A stretch of DNA of 64,000 nucleotides. Source: PRS1 sp965250265. Lineage in GTDB: Bacteria > Bacteroidota > Bacteroidia > Flavobacteriales > Flavobacteriaceae. The position numbers and the translations under genes are program-made. Positions 27,758 through 36,426 of the stretch are shown here, piece by piece. Each line of letters starts with the position of its first letter. Within the stretch, counting starts at the first letter, position 1. The notes below the pieces were generated by a model. That model was not told the DNA's origin. It worked only from the letters and a program-made list of their open reading frames with translations, and made no database searches. The stretch covers positions 496,001-560,000 of the forward strand of contig CBDFNO010000014.1 of assembly GCA_965250265.1 (NCBI GenBank). Reading direction: 5' to 3'.

Positions 27758-28324
27758 ATGAATAAATTAGCATTATTATTTTTCATTTTTATTAATTTTA
27801 GTTGTGCCCAAAATAAATCAGAAGATTTAAAGCCAACCTTTTATGAATTCCAGAAATTAAATGAGGATAAAAACTATGATAAGGCCTTCGATTATTACTA
27901 TGATGGATTCTTGAAAATTGTGCCAAAATCTGAACTCCTAAATGATTTATCAAAACTAGACAACAATGCTAATTATGAGTATTTAGTTAAAAACTCAAAA
28001 ATTATTTCTATCTCTAAAATCGTCGAAAAAAATAGCATCAAATATGCTTTAGTAAAATTTGGAGGTAATACTCACATAAAATTCAATGACTCAAGCGATA
28101 TTGAAATTATAGGGCTTATAAAAGAAAACGCGAAAAGCATTTATGGAGAAACTTACTCTTACTCGGAATCAAAAAAAGAAATAACCTTTTCTAAAGATAG
28201 TGAAATGATTGCTATTACAGATAATGGTTGGAAATTCTTTGCTTATTCGGATAATATAAAACCATTAATTAAAACTCTTATTCCAAGCGATGTATTGGAC
28301 GAAATTCTGGCTGAAAGAAATTGA
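27758..28324 (+). CDS. Small lipoprotein, cassette 26
   Basis: 188 aa. The ATG at 27758 gives a lipoprotein signal with NFSC (Cys16). The mature part begins with a helical stretch (EFQKLNEDKNYDKAFDYYYD), then mixed alpha/beta. No family recognised. Cassette 26 spans 27737-28468; start TTGTACGTA and R'' TACGTACAAC match. Confidence 0.73.
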   Translation: MNKLALLFFIFINFSCAQNKSEDLKPTFYEFQKLNEDKNYDKAFDYYYDGFLKIVPKSELLNDLSKLDNNANYEYLVKNSKIISISKIVEKNSIKYALVKFGGNTHIKFNDSSDIEIIGLIKENAKSIYGETYSYSESKKEITFSKDSEMIAITDNGWKFFAYSDNIKPLIKTLIPSDVLDEILAERN

Positions 28325-28340
28325 TTAGAATATAAAAAAC

Positions 28341-28475
28341 TACGTACAACACCGTATAAAAATAATGCGTAGTTTAGTGATTAATCAAAGTGTAGTGCAT
28401 TTTTGTTACATCTGATTTTCCTGCGGAAAATCCTCGCACACAAAACTGCACTATTCTTATACCAACCGTTGGAGT
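28341..28475 (+). repeat. attC-like site 26
   Basis: R'' TACGTACAAC 28341-28350; L'' CGTATAA; L' TTATAC; inner stem GATTTTCC/GGAAAATC; cut G28468^TT. Confidence 0.85.
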
Positions 28476-28776
28476 GCATTCACCCTTTGGGTGAGCAAAA
28501 TCTCTCCATTTGCCACATGCATGACCAGATCCCAGCCGCCAAAAAATGAAACATTTTTTCCAAAGCAAATTCCCGATATTTTGCAAATCCACTCCAATGT
28601 GGCACTAAACCAAATTGCGCTTTTACCAGTTTACACCCAAAGGGTGGCATCGAGCAAAACGCACTACAACAAACTCGCTAAACACAATTTGGTAACGTTC
28701 TTATTGTCTTTATAATTTATTTGTATCTTCGATACATAAATTTTAAACCCAGAACGTCACTGTGTTTAGCGCCACA
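28469..28776 (+). mobile_element. Cassette 27: non-coding cassette carrying a promoter
   Basis: 308 bp with no credible gene. It opens TTGGAGTG and closes with R'' CACTCCAAT, so its ends match apart from the last base. It is related to the non-coding cassette at 38256-38615: same start (TTGGAGTRCATTCA) and same site type. A promoter at 28704-28731 points at the NIPSNAP-like gene. Confidence 0.7.
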
Positions 28777-28784
28777 TTGTCGGT
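28590..28784 (+). repeat. attC-like site 27 (CTAAAC/GTTTAG type, A^TT)
   Basis: R'' CACTCCAAT 28590-28598, arms GTGGCACTAAAC and GTTTAGCGCCAC, cut A28776^TT. AAT/ATT replaces the usual AAC/GTT. The same type occurs at 38332. Confidence 0.75.
28704..28731 (+). promoter_or_regulatory. Promoter inside non-coding cassette 27
   Basis: TTG (28704-28706), a 17-base spacer, TATCTTCG (28724-28731): close to the Bacteroidota consensus. Transcription would start about 70 bases ahead of the lipoprotein gene at 28807. Confidence 0.6.
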
Positions 28785-28806
28785 CATTAATAAAACCAAT
28801 AAAAAA

Positions 28807-29619
28807 ATGAAACTAATCAAACTGATACCACTAGTGCTCTTCATTTTAGTTTTTACAAACTGTGAGCAATCGAATTCTAAAAAGGCCATAGAAAATAAAT
28901 CTCCAAAGACTAATAGAGAATATTACCAACTAAAGGTTTACACCTTTGATTCAGACGACCAGGTAATGGTCACTGACAAGTACCTTAAAGAAGCGTATTT
29001 GCCTGGAGTAAAAAGATTGGGAATCAATAATATTGGTGTATTCAAATTAAGACCAAATGACACTGATACTATTCAAAAAACATATGTTCTCACTCCTTTT
29101 AGTTCTATTGAACAATTAATTGGCCTTGAAGATCAACTTAATAGAGATGAGCAATATTTAATAGCCGGAAGCGATTTTTTAAATGCATCTTATGACCAAG
29201 AACCTTATGGGCGAATTGAGTCAACAATAATGCTTGCTTTTAAAGGCTTTCCAGCAATGAGACCGTCTAAATTGAATAGTCCAAGAGCAGGACGAATCTA
29301 TGAATTACGGAGTTATGGATCGCCTACCGAAGCATACTTGAAAAATAAAGTCGAAATGTTTAATGATGCTGGAGAAATAAAACTCTTTGAGCGTCTCGAG
29401 TTTAATGCAGTTTTTTATGGAGAAGTCATTTCGGGTTCTATAATGCCAAATTTAATGTATATGACAACTTTCTCTGATCAAGTAAGTAGGGATAAACATT
29501 GGGAAGATTTTGTTGCTTCTCCTGAATGGAATGAAATGAAAGATATTCCTAAATACCAAAACAATGTTTCTAAATTTGATATAATCTTCCTTTTTCCTAC
29601 CGAATATTCAAATTACTAA
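28807..29619 (+). CDS. NIPSNAP-family lipoprotein, cassette 28
   Basis: 270 aa. The start at 28807 is chosen for its lipoprotein signal (VFTNC, Cys19); an in-frame ATG 15 codons upstream would cross the recombination point. Residues about 45-150 and 165-265 look like two ferredoxin-like halves. The second (GRIYELRSYGSPTEAYLKNK, then HWEDFVASPEWNEMK) matches NIPSNAP proteins. Function of bacterial members is unknown. Cassette 28 spans 28777-29773; TTGTCGGT/ACCGACAA match. Confidence 0.82.
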   Translation: MKLIKLIPLVLFILVFTNCEQSNSKKAIENKSPKTNREYYQLKVYTFDSDDQVMVTDKYLKEAYLPGVKRLGINNIGVFKLRPNDTDTIQKTYVLTPFSSIEQLIGLEDQLNRDEQYLIAGSDFLNASYDQEPYGRIESTIMLAFKGFPAMRPSKLNSPRAGRIYELRSYGSPTEAYLKNKVEMFNDAGEIKLFERLEFNAVFYGEVISGSIMPNLMYMTTFSDQVSRDKHWEDFVASPEWNEMKDIPKYQNNVSKFDIIFLFPTEYSNY

Positions 29620-29646
29620 TTATTCATATAAATGGACAAAAAACGA

Positions 29647-29781
29647 ACCGACAACAATGGCTATAATTTATTGTGGTATTTAGTTAAAATGAAAAATTGT
29701 AAATTTATCATTCCTGATTTCTATAACGGAAAATCCTAATGGATTTATCCACAACGAAACCATAGCCCAACCGTTGCCATT
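29647..29781 (+). repeat. attC-like site 28 (GGCTAT type)
   Basis: R'' ACCGACAAC 29647-29655; L'' TGGCTAT; L' ATAGCC; cut G29773^TT. Confidence 0.85.
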
Positions 29782-29792
29782 CATTAGAATAG

Positions 29793-30248
29793 ATGAGAGG
29801 AAAGGAAATTTTAAATAAAGCCATTGGAGAAAAATTAATAGATGGACGCGTACAATCTTTTCTTCTAAAAGGAGAACTAGTTGATCAAATAAATGTGACT
29901 TTCTTGAATTTTGGAAAAGGATGGCTTAGAGTTGTTTCCACAGACGAAATGACGAATGTTTCACTTGAAGAGGACGACATTGACAAGATAGAATTTTATG
30001 GAGATGATGAATTTAAATATCCTGTCGAACCAATTGAGAAACATTATCCTGAATTCAGTAGGTATATTGGTAAAAAACTGTTGAAGCATAAAGAGCTTGT
30101 GCTAAAAAAAGCTGAATCTATGAGCTTTGGACTGAACCTCTATTTTGAAGATAATCAGAATTGGGTGATTCATAATAAAGACTATCCAGAAGACAGAAAC
30201 GAATACTGTTTTGAAAACAAGATACCTGAAGATTTAAAGGAAAAATAA
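29793..30248 (+). CDS. Hypothetical cytoplasmic protein, cassette 29
   Basis: 151 aa, no signal peptide or membrane helix. Acidic, alternating beta/alpha pattern, with FGKGWLRVVSTDEMT in the middle. No family recognised. Cassette 29 spans 29774-30445; its end box (AATGCTAAC) differs from the expected AATGGCAAC at two positions, one of the poorer end matches in the array. Confidence 0.68.
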   Translation: MRGKEILNKAIGEKLIDGRVQSFLLKGELVDQINVTFLNFGKGWLRVVSTDEMTNVSLEEDDIDKIEFYGDDEFKYPVEPIEKHYPEFSRYIGKKLLKHKELVLKKAESMSFGLNLYFEDNQNWVIHNKDYPEDRNEYCFENKIPEDLKEK

Positions 30249-30253
30249 AACGA

Positions 30254-30453
30254 AATGCTAACAAGGTGTATAGCCAATAGGGCATATAGTGATAAATTGA
30301 AAGTCCTGTTCTTTGAGCAGGCAACGCCAAAACAAAGTTTTGACGTTTAATAAAATGAAATTTAAAAGTTAAAACGTTTGTTTTGGCTTAGTGGTAAACC
30401 GAAAGTGAAGTGCTTCAAACTGCCCTACTGTCCATACACAGAACGTTGGCTGT
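30254..30453 (+). repeat. attC-like site 29
   Basis: R'' AATGCTAAC 30254-30262, L'' GGTGTATAG, L' ATACAC, cut G30445^TT. Long variable part of about 180 bp. Confidence 0.75.
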
Positions 30454-30461
30454 AATTTGAA

Positions 30462-31019
30462 ATGAATAGATACGAAATAGCAATAGAGGAATATGAAACG
30501 TCTGAAGATGACGGAAAACATAAATTGATTTATGCGTATTTCGGTCTTGCAATATATTTTAGTCAAGTGTTGGAGGAAACATTTTCTATAATGCTATGGA
30601 CTGATAGAATTTTCAAAAAGAAAGTCAAATCAAATAAAGAAGTCAATGAGATAATAGGCGCTATAGAAAACTCAAAAAAGACAATGGGAGTTTTTATTAA
30701 TGAGGTAAAACAAACTTATAGTTTGCCAGAACAACTTATTGAAAGTCTTAAAAAAGTACTTAAAAAAAGAAATTACATAGTTCATAAATATTTTAAATTA
30801 GAAATTCAAAAATTCGCATCTGATTTAGGAAAAAGAGAAATGCTTCAATATTTCTGTTCCTTTATAGACAACGTTAAAGAAATCGATGAGGAATTAAATA
30901 AATATTATCAAGATTATAAATTAAGACTGGGCATTACAGAAGAGACAATTGACCAATTGGTTAAAGAAATGAAAGAAGAAGAACTTGAGAGAGAATTAAA
31001 AATAAATAGCAACAAATGA
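30462..31019 (+). CDS. HEPN-like protein A of a two-gene cassette
   Basis: 185 aa, all-helical, no signal peptide. R103-N-Y-I-V-H108 fits the RxxxxH motif of HEPN ribonuclease domains, placed in a helix after about 100 residues of helical scaffold. It overlaps the next gene by ATGA, so the two are translationally coupled. HEPN proteins act in toxin-antitoxin and abortive-infection systems; the motif alone does not prove nuclease activity. Cassette 30 spans 30446-31809. Confidence 0.65.
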   Translation: MNRYEIAIEEYETSEDDGKHKLIYAYFGLAIYFSQVLEETFSIMLWTDRIFKKKVKSNKEVNEIIGAIENSKKTMGVFINEVKQTYSLPEQLIESLKKVLKKRNYIVHKYFKLEIQKFASDLGKREMLQYFCSFIDNVKEIDEELNKYYQDYKLRLGITEETIDQLVKEMKEEELERELKINSNK

Positions 31020-31639
31020 ATCAATACATAATTGACACAAAATATGCTGTAAAGAAATTAATTAAAACTATTTACAAAGAAGAAAAGGAATTAGATTCTC
31101 TGACTACAAAGTTCAATCAATTAAAAAAAGTATTTGACCATTTGTTTTGGGACTATTCAACAGCTGATATGCAAGAAGATTTTAATGATTTACAAGTTCA
31201 GCATAAGTTTATACAAATGGCTAAATTCCACGAAGAGAATGATTTGAAAGGCAAGAAATCCGAATTGGACAAATTATCCCATTCAATAATTACAAAGCAA
31301 GACTCAATGAATTCATTAAGTATGAGTTTATTGCAAATTGCAAAGCAAGGAATATCAACTGTTCACGGAAATCCGAACAATTGTCCTACTGGTAGAAATA
31401 TTGGTTCTGAATCTTTAAGAAATGTAATTTGGCAAGGTCGTAACCAATCTATTCATTACGAAGAGGGAAATCCAAGTCAAAAAGTAAAAGATTGTTTTAT
31501 TAATCTGACAAATGATTTTGGTGTTGATTTTGACCTATCGCTAGATTATACAGTTAATAAAGCAAAAAAAATTGTCGACTTACTAAATTGGAAAAATTAT
31601 AAAAACTATAAAACTGATTTAAAATCATTACTAGGATAA
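31016..31639 (+). CDS. HEPN-like protein B of a two-gene cassette
   Basis: 207 aa, all-helical. R142-N-Q-S-I-H147, followed by YEEGNP, fits an RNxxxH HEPN-type motif in a conserved-looking context (NVIWQGRNQSIHYEEGNP). It begins inside the last codons of the preceding HEPN-like gene. Two linked proteins each with this motif suggest a heteromeric RNase or a toxin/regulator pair (inference). Confidence 0.65.
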   Translation: MNQYIIDTKYAVKKLIKTIYKEEKELDSLTTKFNQLKKVFDHLFWDYSTADMQEDFNDLQVQHKFIQMAKFHEENDLKGKKSELDKLSHSIITKQDSMNSLSMSLLQIAKQGISTVHGNPNNCPTGRNIGSESLRNVIWQGRNQSIHYEEGNPSQKVKDCFINLTNDFGVDFDLSLDYTVNKAKKIVDLLNWKNYKNYKTDLKSLLG

Positions 31640-31644
31640 AAACT

Positions 31645-31817
31645 ACAGCCAACAACGTATATAAAAAATTGCTAGATTTGGGCTTAAACAAAGTTTGTTG
31701 CACGTTTACTACGTCTGATTTTCCTATGGAAAATCCTCGCTGCTGAACAATGGGTTTCTGTTTATTTACTAACTTAGTGCTAAACGCAACGAAACCATAC
31801 ACGAACACGTTGGCAAT
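31645..31817 (+). repeat. attC-like site 30
   Basis: R'' ACAGCCAAC 31645-31653 matches the start GTTGGCTGT; L'' CGTATAT; L' ATACACG; cut G31809^TT. Confidence 0.83.
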
Positions 31818-31942
31818 AATTACCACATCAAGCGAGATTAAATTCTTAAGCTAACGACAGGGAGGAGAAATTGCAACAATGTTCATAAACTATCGTCTTT
31901 ACATTACAGAAAGGCGTTAGCCAAACTTAAAAACAGACAGAA

Positions 31943-33016
31943 ATGAAAACTAGAATAAGTTTAATGTTACTGATTATTTCTCTTAACTACAGTAATGCAC
32001 AAAACACACACATAAAATCAAATGAAAATATTTGTTATTGTACAGGAAATTCCCCATTATCAACGGTAAAATTAGATAATAATTGGGAATTACTGTTATT
32101 ATTAAAACAACCGAAAACTTTACTTCAGCTTGACTCTTTAGGTGTCGACTATACAGTTAGTCAGTTAAGACTTATGCAACATTGGAATCTTCTAAAAAAA
32201 GATAGTAATGGTTCTTATAAAACATCAATTATTATGTTAGATAGTATTAAATCAAAAAAATTAAGAAACTATTCTAAACAACTTTCAATTGATTTAACGA
32301 AGAAAATAAAACCAAAAGTTCTAGAATTAAAATCCCACTTGCAAGAAATAAATAGAGAAAAAAGCACTTACAGTATTTTATTTTCATATATAATAGACGG
32401 AATGATTTGGGATTATTTTGAAAATGAAAAGTTAATAAATGAAAAGGAAATTAGTTTAGATAATCCAATATGGGATGGAGAATTTTGGACACTTCACCCA
32501 AAAAGAGATTTTTCGTGTGGAACAAACTCTATTTCTGAAAATGGCCACTCTATTAAAGTTAATTGGACAGAAGATTTAATACCAAAAATGTTTCCCTTCG
32601 TCTCAAGATGGGACTTACAGGAAAAGATTTTGGATGATTTTATAAACAAAGGCAAATTAGAAGATAAGGAAGCATATGAAGTATTTTCCAAATTCAACCT
32701 TTTTGATGAAGATGGTGGATTTACAATTCCAATCATTGTAGAGAACGATGAAAATAGAATTTATGCAATTTCTAAAGATATTTCTGCTACAATTACGAAT
32801 TATATCAAAGAATATTTTGAATTTGAATCTTTAAAAAAAGAGTTTTCTTTTAAAAGTAATGAGCAAGTTGTAATTATTCTTTATCACGAAATGATGTGGG
32901 ATATTCTCTATTCTTTAGAAAACGAAAATATTATTGAAAAACCTATGGCTTTTAAGAATCCGAATCGAACGAAATCAGAAGATATTGGAGACATAGTTAT
33001 CTTTATTAAACAATAA
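31943..33016 (+). CDS. Secreted hypothetical protein, cassette 31
   Basis: 357 aa. Signal peptide residues 1-19 (ending SNAQ). The mature part is rich in leucine and lysine, with a possible winged-helix-like start (TVSQLRLMQHWNLLKK) and Trp-rich segments in the middle. No family recognised. The 133-base leader contains a degenerate inverted pair (GCTAACG and CGTTAGC), perhaps a relic attC. Cassette 31 spans 31810-33146. Confidence 0.7.
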   Translation: MKTRISLMLLIISLNYSNAQNTHIKSNENICYCTGNSPLSTVKLDNNWELLLLLKQPKTLLQLDSLGVDYTVSQLRLMQHWNLLKKDSNGSYKTSIIMLDSIKSKKLRNYSKQLSIDLTKKIKPKVLELKSHLQEINREKSTYSILFSYIIDGMIWDYFENEKLINEKEISLDNPIWDGEFWTLHPKRDFSCGTNSISENGHSIKVNWTEDLIPKMFPFVSRWDLQEKILDDFINKGKLEDKEAYEVFSKFNLFDEDGGFTIPIIVENDENRIYAISKDISATITNYIKEYFEFESLKKEFSFKSNEQVVIILYHEMMWDILYSLENENIIEKPMAFKNPNRTKSEDIGDIVIFIKQ

Positions 33017-33018
33017 CT

Positions 33019-33154
33019 ATTGCCAACAACGTGTATAATTAATTGCTTGGTTCTGGCCTACTTACGAAAATCCTCACGGATTTTCTATTCAGTTTTTATT
33101 TGCTAAATTCCGTGCTTAATCACGCAACTAATCATACACGAACACGTTAGGCAA
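33019..33154 (+). repeat. attC-like site 31
   Basis: R'' ATTGCCAAC 33019-33027 matches the start GTTGGCAAT; L'' CGTGTAT; L' ATACACG; cut G33146^TT. Confidence 0.85.
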
Positions 33155-33157
33155 CAT

Positions 33158-33964
33158 ATGAAAAAACGCATTCTACATTTAATTACATTTTTTCTAATGA
33201 CAATATTTATGTCGGCTCAAGAATGTGAACATGCAGAATATTATCGAATTGTTGATTCCGCCAAAAAAGATTATTCAAAGCAAGATTTTAAAGAAGCGAA
33301 CCAAAAATTTAAACTTGCTTTTTCAAAAACCGACTTTCCACTCGGACACGATTTAAGCTACGCCTTGATATCTGCAATTAAGTCAAAAGACGATTATTGG
33401 GCAGGAACAATTGCAGAAAACCTGGCTAAAGGAGGAATACCTTTGCGATATTTCGTAAAATACAAAAAAGAGAAGTGGTATAAAAAATTCAGTTCTGAAT
33501 TTGAAAATCACTCAACTTACTACAAAGACAGTTTAAACCCTGTTTTAAAGGACAAATTATTATCCTTGCTTGAAAAAGACAGAGAATTCAATAGTAAATA
33601 TCACGAATGGAGAACACGAGAAACCGAACTGACTTTACAAGAGCTAATCAAAGGAGCTAATGAAATACTTGAAGAATTTAACACTCTGACTGAAGAATAT
33701 GGATTTCCAAGCGAGCGAATTATGGGTTATAATTATGTTCGGAGAAAAAATGCAATTGAAAATTTTCCAATTGAGGTTCTCATAGTACATATTTACCAAC
33801 GAGGAGTTTTGATATTTGAAAATGAAATACCAAATATTGTTTGTAATGGCGGGTTACATCCACAATGGATTGAAACATTGAAAAAGATACGTGGATTTGG
33901 AAATAGCACTGGAGTAGAACAGGAAATGAAAGCGAGATATGAGAAATTTAGAGGAACTGAATAA
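33158..33964 (+). CDS. Secreted helical (TPR-like) protein, cassette 32
   Basis: 268 aa. Start 11 bases after the crossover. Signal peptide residues 1-20 (ending MSAQ), then TPR-like helices (KKDYSKQDFKEANQKFKLAF). It shares layout and local motifs with the cassette-11 protein at 13324, suggesting a family carried by more than one cassette. The C-terminal region has HIYQRGVLIFENE. Function unknown. Confidence 0.75.
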   Translation: MKKRILHLITFFLMTIFMSAQECEHAEYYRIVDSAKKDYSKQDFKEANQKFKLAFSKTDFPLGHDLSYALISAIKSKDDYWAGTIAENLAKGGIPLRYFVKYKKEKWYKKFSSEFENHSTYYKDSLNPVLKDKLLSLLEKDREFNSKYHEWRTRETELTLQELIKGANEILEEFNTLTEEYGFPSERIMGYNYVRRKNAIENFPIEVLIVHIYQRGVLIFENEIPNIVCNGGLHPQWIETLKKIRGFGNSTGVEQEMKARYEKFRGTE

Positions 33965-33970
33965 AATACA

Positions 33971-34108
33971 TTACCTAACAAAGTATAACCGCAATTACGG
34001 CGGATTCGACTACGTCCGAATCCACTCGGAATTGCTAAGGTCCGTGCCAAATCGAAAATAATCGCTAAATTTAACAGTAACTGGCGGTTATACGAGACCG
34101 TTACCCAA
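33971..34108 (+). repeat. attC-like site 32 (TATAACCG type)
   Basis: R'' TTACCTAAC 33971-33979, one mismatch to the complement of the start; arms TATAACCG/CGGTTATA; GGATTCG/CGAATCC inner stem; cut G34100^TT. Confidence 0.83.
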
Positions 34109-34111
34109 CAT

Positions 34112-34603
34112 TTGAGAACAACATATAAAATAGAAATTGGAAATAAGATTCTGATTAACAAAATCGGAGTTTTTCTTGGAATCATTGGAACAATTCTTAT
34201 GGTATTTATTGGACTTACATTGATTTCAAGCATTCTTATGCCTAACGAAATGACAGTGGTTTATCTAATCGAATTTTTTGAAAATAAAATCTATTTAGTA
34301 TTTCTGACTTCCATATTGATGTCTATAATTGGAATAAAAATCACTAAAATTCGGAATTATAAACCAACCGAATTGACTCTTGAATCTGACAAAATTTCTT
34401 TCTCAAAAAACGGAGAACTGGTAGAAATTCCCGAACCACGACTTCATAAAATTACAGAAATCAAAAGTTATTTATCAAAAATAAATCGAATAAAAATAAA
34501 GACTGATACACATAAAGAATACGATATTAAAGGAACTGACAAAATCCTTGAACATCTGACTGAATTGTTTCCTAATAAAACTGAATTAAAAAACGTTGGG
34601 TAA
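34112..34603 (+). CDS. Two-helix membrane protein, cassette 33
   Basis: 163 aa. TTG start at 34112, 11 bases after the crossover, in the context AACATTTGA. Two transmembrane helices (about 16-40 and 55-75) are followed by a cytosolic beta-rich tail resembling a PH-like fold in pattern (no family recognised). The stop lies inside R''. Cassette 33 spans 34101-34733. Confidence 0.7.
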   Translation: MRTTYKIEIGNKILINKIGVFLGIIGTILMVFIGLTLISSILMPNEMTVVYLIEFFENKIYLVFLTSILMSIIGIKITKIRNYKPTELTLESDKISFSKNGELVEIPEPRLHKITEIKSYLSKINRIKIKTDTHKEYDIKGTDKILEHLTELFPNKTELKNVG

Positions 34604-34741
34604 CAACGTATAAAAATAATGCGTAGTTTAGTGCTTAATCGAGAGTTCGTGCACTTTTGTTACATCTGATTTTCCTGCGGAAAATCCTCGCACACAAAAC
34701 CGCACTATTCTTATACATAAACGTTGGCGGTAATTATGACC
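34595..34741 (+). repeat. attC-like site 33
   Basis: R'' GTTGGGTAAC 34595-34604 matches the start GTTACCCAAC over 10 bp; L' TTATAC; cut G34733^TT. Confidence 0.85.
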
Positions 34742-34753
34742 AACCAATAACAA

Positions 34754-34798
34754 ATGATAAAATTCTTTAGAATAATTTGCCCAAGATTACTAACTTAA
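34754..34798 (+). pseudogene. Remnant of a DUF6090 gene start
   Basis: Fourteen codons, MIKFFRIICPRLLT, then TAA. The leader (GACCAACC, then CAAATG) and first residues match the DUF6090 gene of cassette 12 at 14404. The rest of that gene is gone, and an unrelated lipoprotein gene follows in the same cassette. Confidence 0.6.
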
Positions 34799-35001
34799 AT
34801 AAATTTTAAAATCTCTTTAATTTATGGAGGTCAACAAAAAATACATAATTTTGTTTATGATCGATAGTTGAAGTACATAACAATATTAACCATAAAGTGG
34901 AAAACCTTATTATGGAAATAGTACTTCAAAAATGTTTTAACGGACACTAATATTTTTAAAAAGAAAATCTATATTTTACAAAACTATAAAAACTTTTAGA
35001 T

Positions 35002-35547
35002 ATGAAAACCAACCAACCAACTTTGAAACGACCTTTGACCCGAATTACAAGTATCTTTTTGGGCATGTTAACCTTTTTAATGCTTTTTAGTTGTGATAAC
35101 CCTTCTGCCGACAAACAGAAATCAGAAAAATTCACAATAATTTCCAAATTAGAATCCCATATCCTAATAGATTCTGGAGAAGAAGGGCATTCACACGGCG
35201 ACAAAGTTATTCGTGAAGGTTCTTTTATGGATAAAAATAATAAAAATGATGTTGGTCGGTATACCCTCATTCTGGAGACTGTGACCTCACCCCAAAAAAG
35301 TGGTAATTCAGATCAGACTCATGAAGATCGGATTTTAACGATTATATTTCAGTTTAATGATGGCAGTACAATCATTGCTAAAGGTATTACCCATTACACA
35401 GTTGGGGAATCAGCGATTGACATAAATACCCCAACAGTTAGAGCTATTATAGGCGGGACCGGTAAATACATGGGGGCAAGAGGTCAGTATACCGTCACCA
35501 GAACAGGCGACAGTCTTTTTGAAGTTGAATTTGAAATTCTTCTTTAA
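35002..35547 (+). CDS. Lipoprotein with allene-oxide-cyclase/dirigent-like barrel
   Basis: 181 aa. Lipobox MLFSC (Cys31) after a basic N-terminus. The mature part ends in a pattern typical of the AOC/dirigent barrel: FQFNDGSTIIAKG, then AIIGGTGKYMGARGQYTVTR. His-rich EEGHSHGDK sits early in the barrel. Enzymatic role unknown. It lies 268 bases into cassette 34 (34734-35783), after the DUF6090 remnant and a stretch where no gene is seen. Confidence 0.78.
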   Translation: MKTNQPTLKRPLTRITSIFLGMLTFLMLFSCDNPSADKQKSEKFTIISKLESHILIDSGEEGHSHGDKVIREGSFMDKNNKNDVGRYTLILETVTSPQKSGNSDQTHEDRILTIIFQFNDGSTIIAKGITHYTVGESAIDINTPTVRAIIGGTGKYMGARGQYTVTRTGDSLFEVEFEILL

Positions 35548-35654
35548 AAATCTTTAAAAAATGGTTGATGAAAATTTGTTTACAGAAATTATTGAATTTC
35601 ATTGAAAGAAAACTCATTAGAATGTAAATTGCTGTATTCTAAAAGAAAAAAACT

Positions 35655-35791
35655 ACCGCCAACAACGTGTATAGTTCATTGCTTTGGCAATTGCCTACTT
35701 AGAAAATTCCTTCGGAATTTTCTATCTGTGATTTGTTTGCTAAATTAGTTGCTTAAACACGCAACTAACCATACACAAGACCGTTAGGCTG
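35655..35791 (+). repeat. attC-like site 34
   Basis: R'' ACCGCCAAC 35655-35663 matches the start GTTGGCGGT; L'' CGTGTAT; L' ATACAC; cut G35783^TT. Confidence 0.85.
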
Positions 35792-35808
35792 CATTTAAAA
35801 AACATATT

Positions 35809-36426
35809 ATGAATAAAAAAGTATTTCTTAAAAAATGGATTACTGCGAATACAGTTGGAATGTTAATAGCATATCTTTTGTATACTCCGATTGCACATGG
35901 TATTACTGGAGGTCACGAAAATAACTTAACAACTAATCAATTAGTTGCTCATTGTATTGCACTTGCAGTTGTTGGACTAATTCTCTTTTTGTTTCAAAAA
36001 TCAATTCTAAAGAACTTTATTAAAATATCTTCGACTAGGATTCTGGCATCAATTTTTACTTTTATTGTTCTCTTTTGGGTTGGTTATTATCAAACCCTGA
36101 TACCTGATGGACCAGATTTTGATATACTATTTGGATATCTCGCTTTAGGATCTGGTATGTGGTTTGGATTAGTTCCTTTTAAGAATAATAAGATACCATT
36201 CTTAATTGCTTTATTGAGCTTTCCATTAGCTAGCTTTATTGGTGAAGTAATATTCTTATTAATTGTAACTGGATTAAAAATTGAGCTTGATTTGCAATCT
36301 GGAATGTTACATCATTCTTTGTTTTGGATTACAGTTGGCGTAACCACTGGCCTAGTTGGTGGTTGGATAAGCGGAAAAGCACTTTTTTCGGTGTTAAGAA
36401 AATCTGGGAATAAAACGACAGCCTAA
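35809..36426 (+). CDS. Multi-pass membrane protein, cassette 35
   Basis: 205 aa with about five or six transmembrane segments (roughly 12-32, 44-64, 74-95, 104-122, 132-155, 165-190). No family recognised. The stop codon (36424) lies inside R'' of the attC. Cassette 35 spans 35784-36544. Confidence 0.73.
   Translation: MNKKVFLKKWITANTVGMLIAYLLYTPIAHGITGGHENNLTTNQLVAHCIALAVVGLILFLFQKSILKNFIKISSTRILASIFTFIVLFWVGYYQTLIPDGPDFDILFGYLALGSGMWFGLVPFKNNKIPFLIALLSFPLASFIGEVIFLLIVTGLKIELDLQSGMLHHSLFWITVGVTTGLVGGWISGKALFSVLRKSGNKTTA

Noticed and set aside
28491..28715. 74-aa + frame in cassette 27
   Set aside because: It spans the attC arm and reaches the promoter; no protein-like pattern. The cassette is better seen as non-coding.
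31843..31925. Pair GCTAACG / CGTTAGC upstream of the gene at 31943 as another attC
   Set aside because: R-like boxes are present but no L arms or stem can be paired convincingly, and the cassette's outer ends already match each other. At most a relic.
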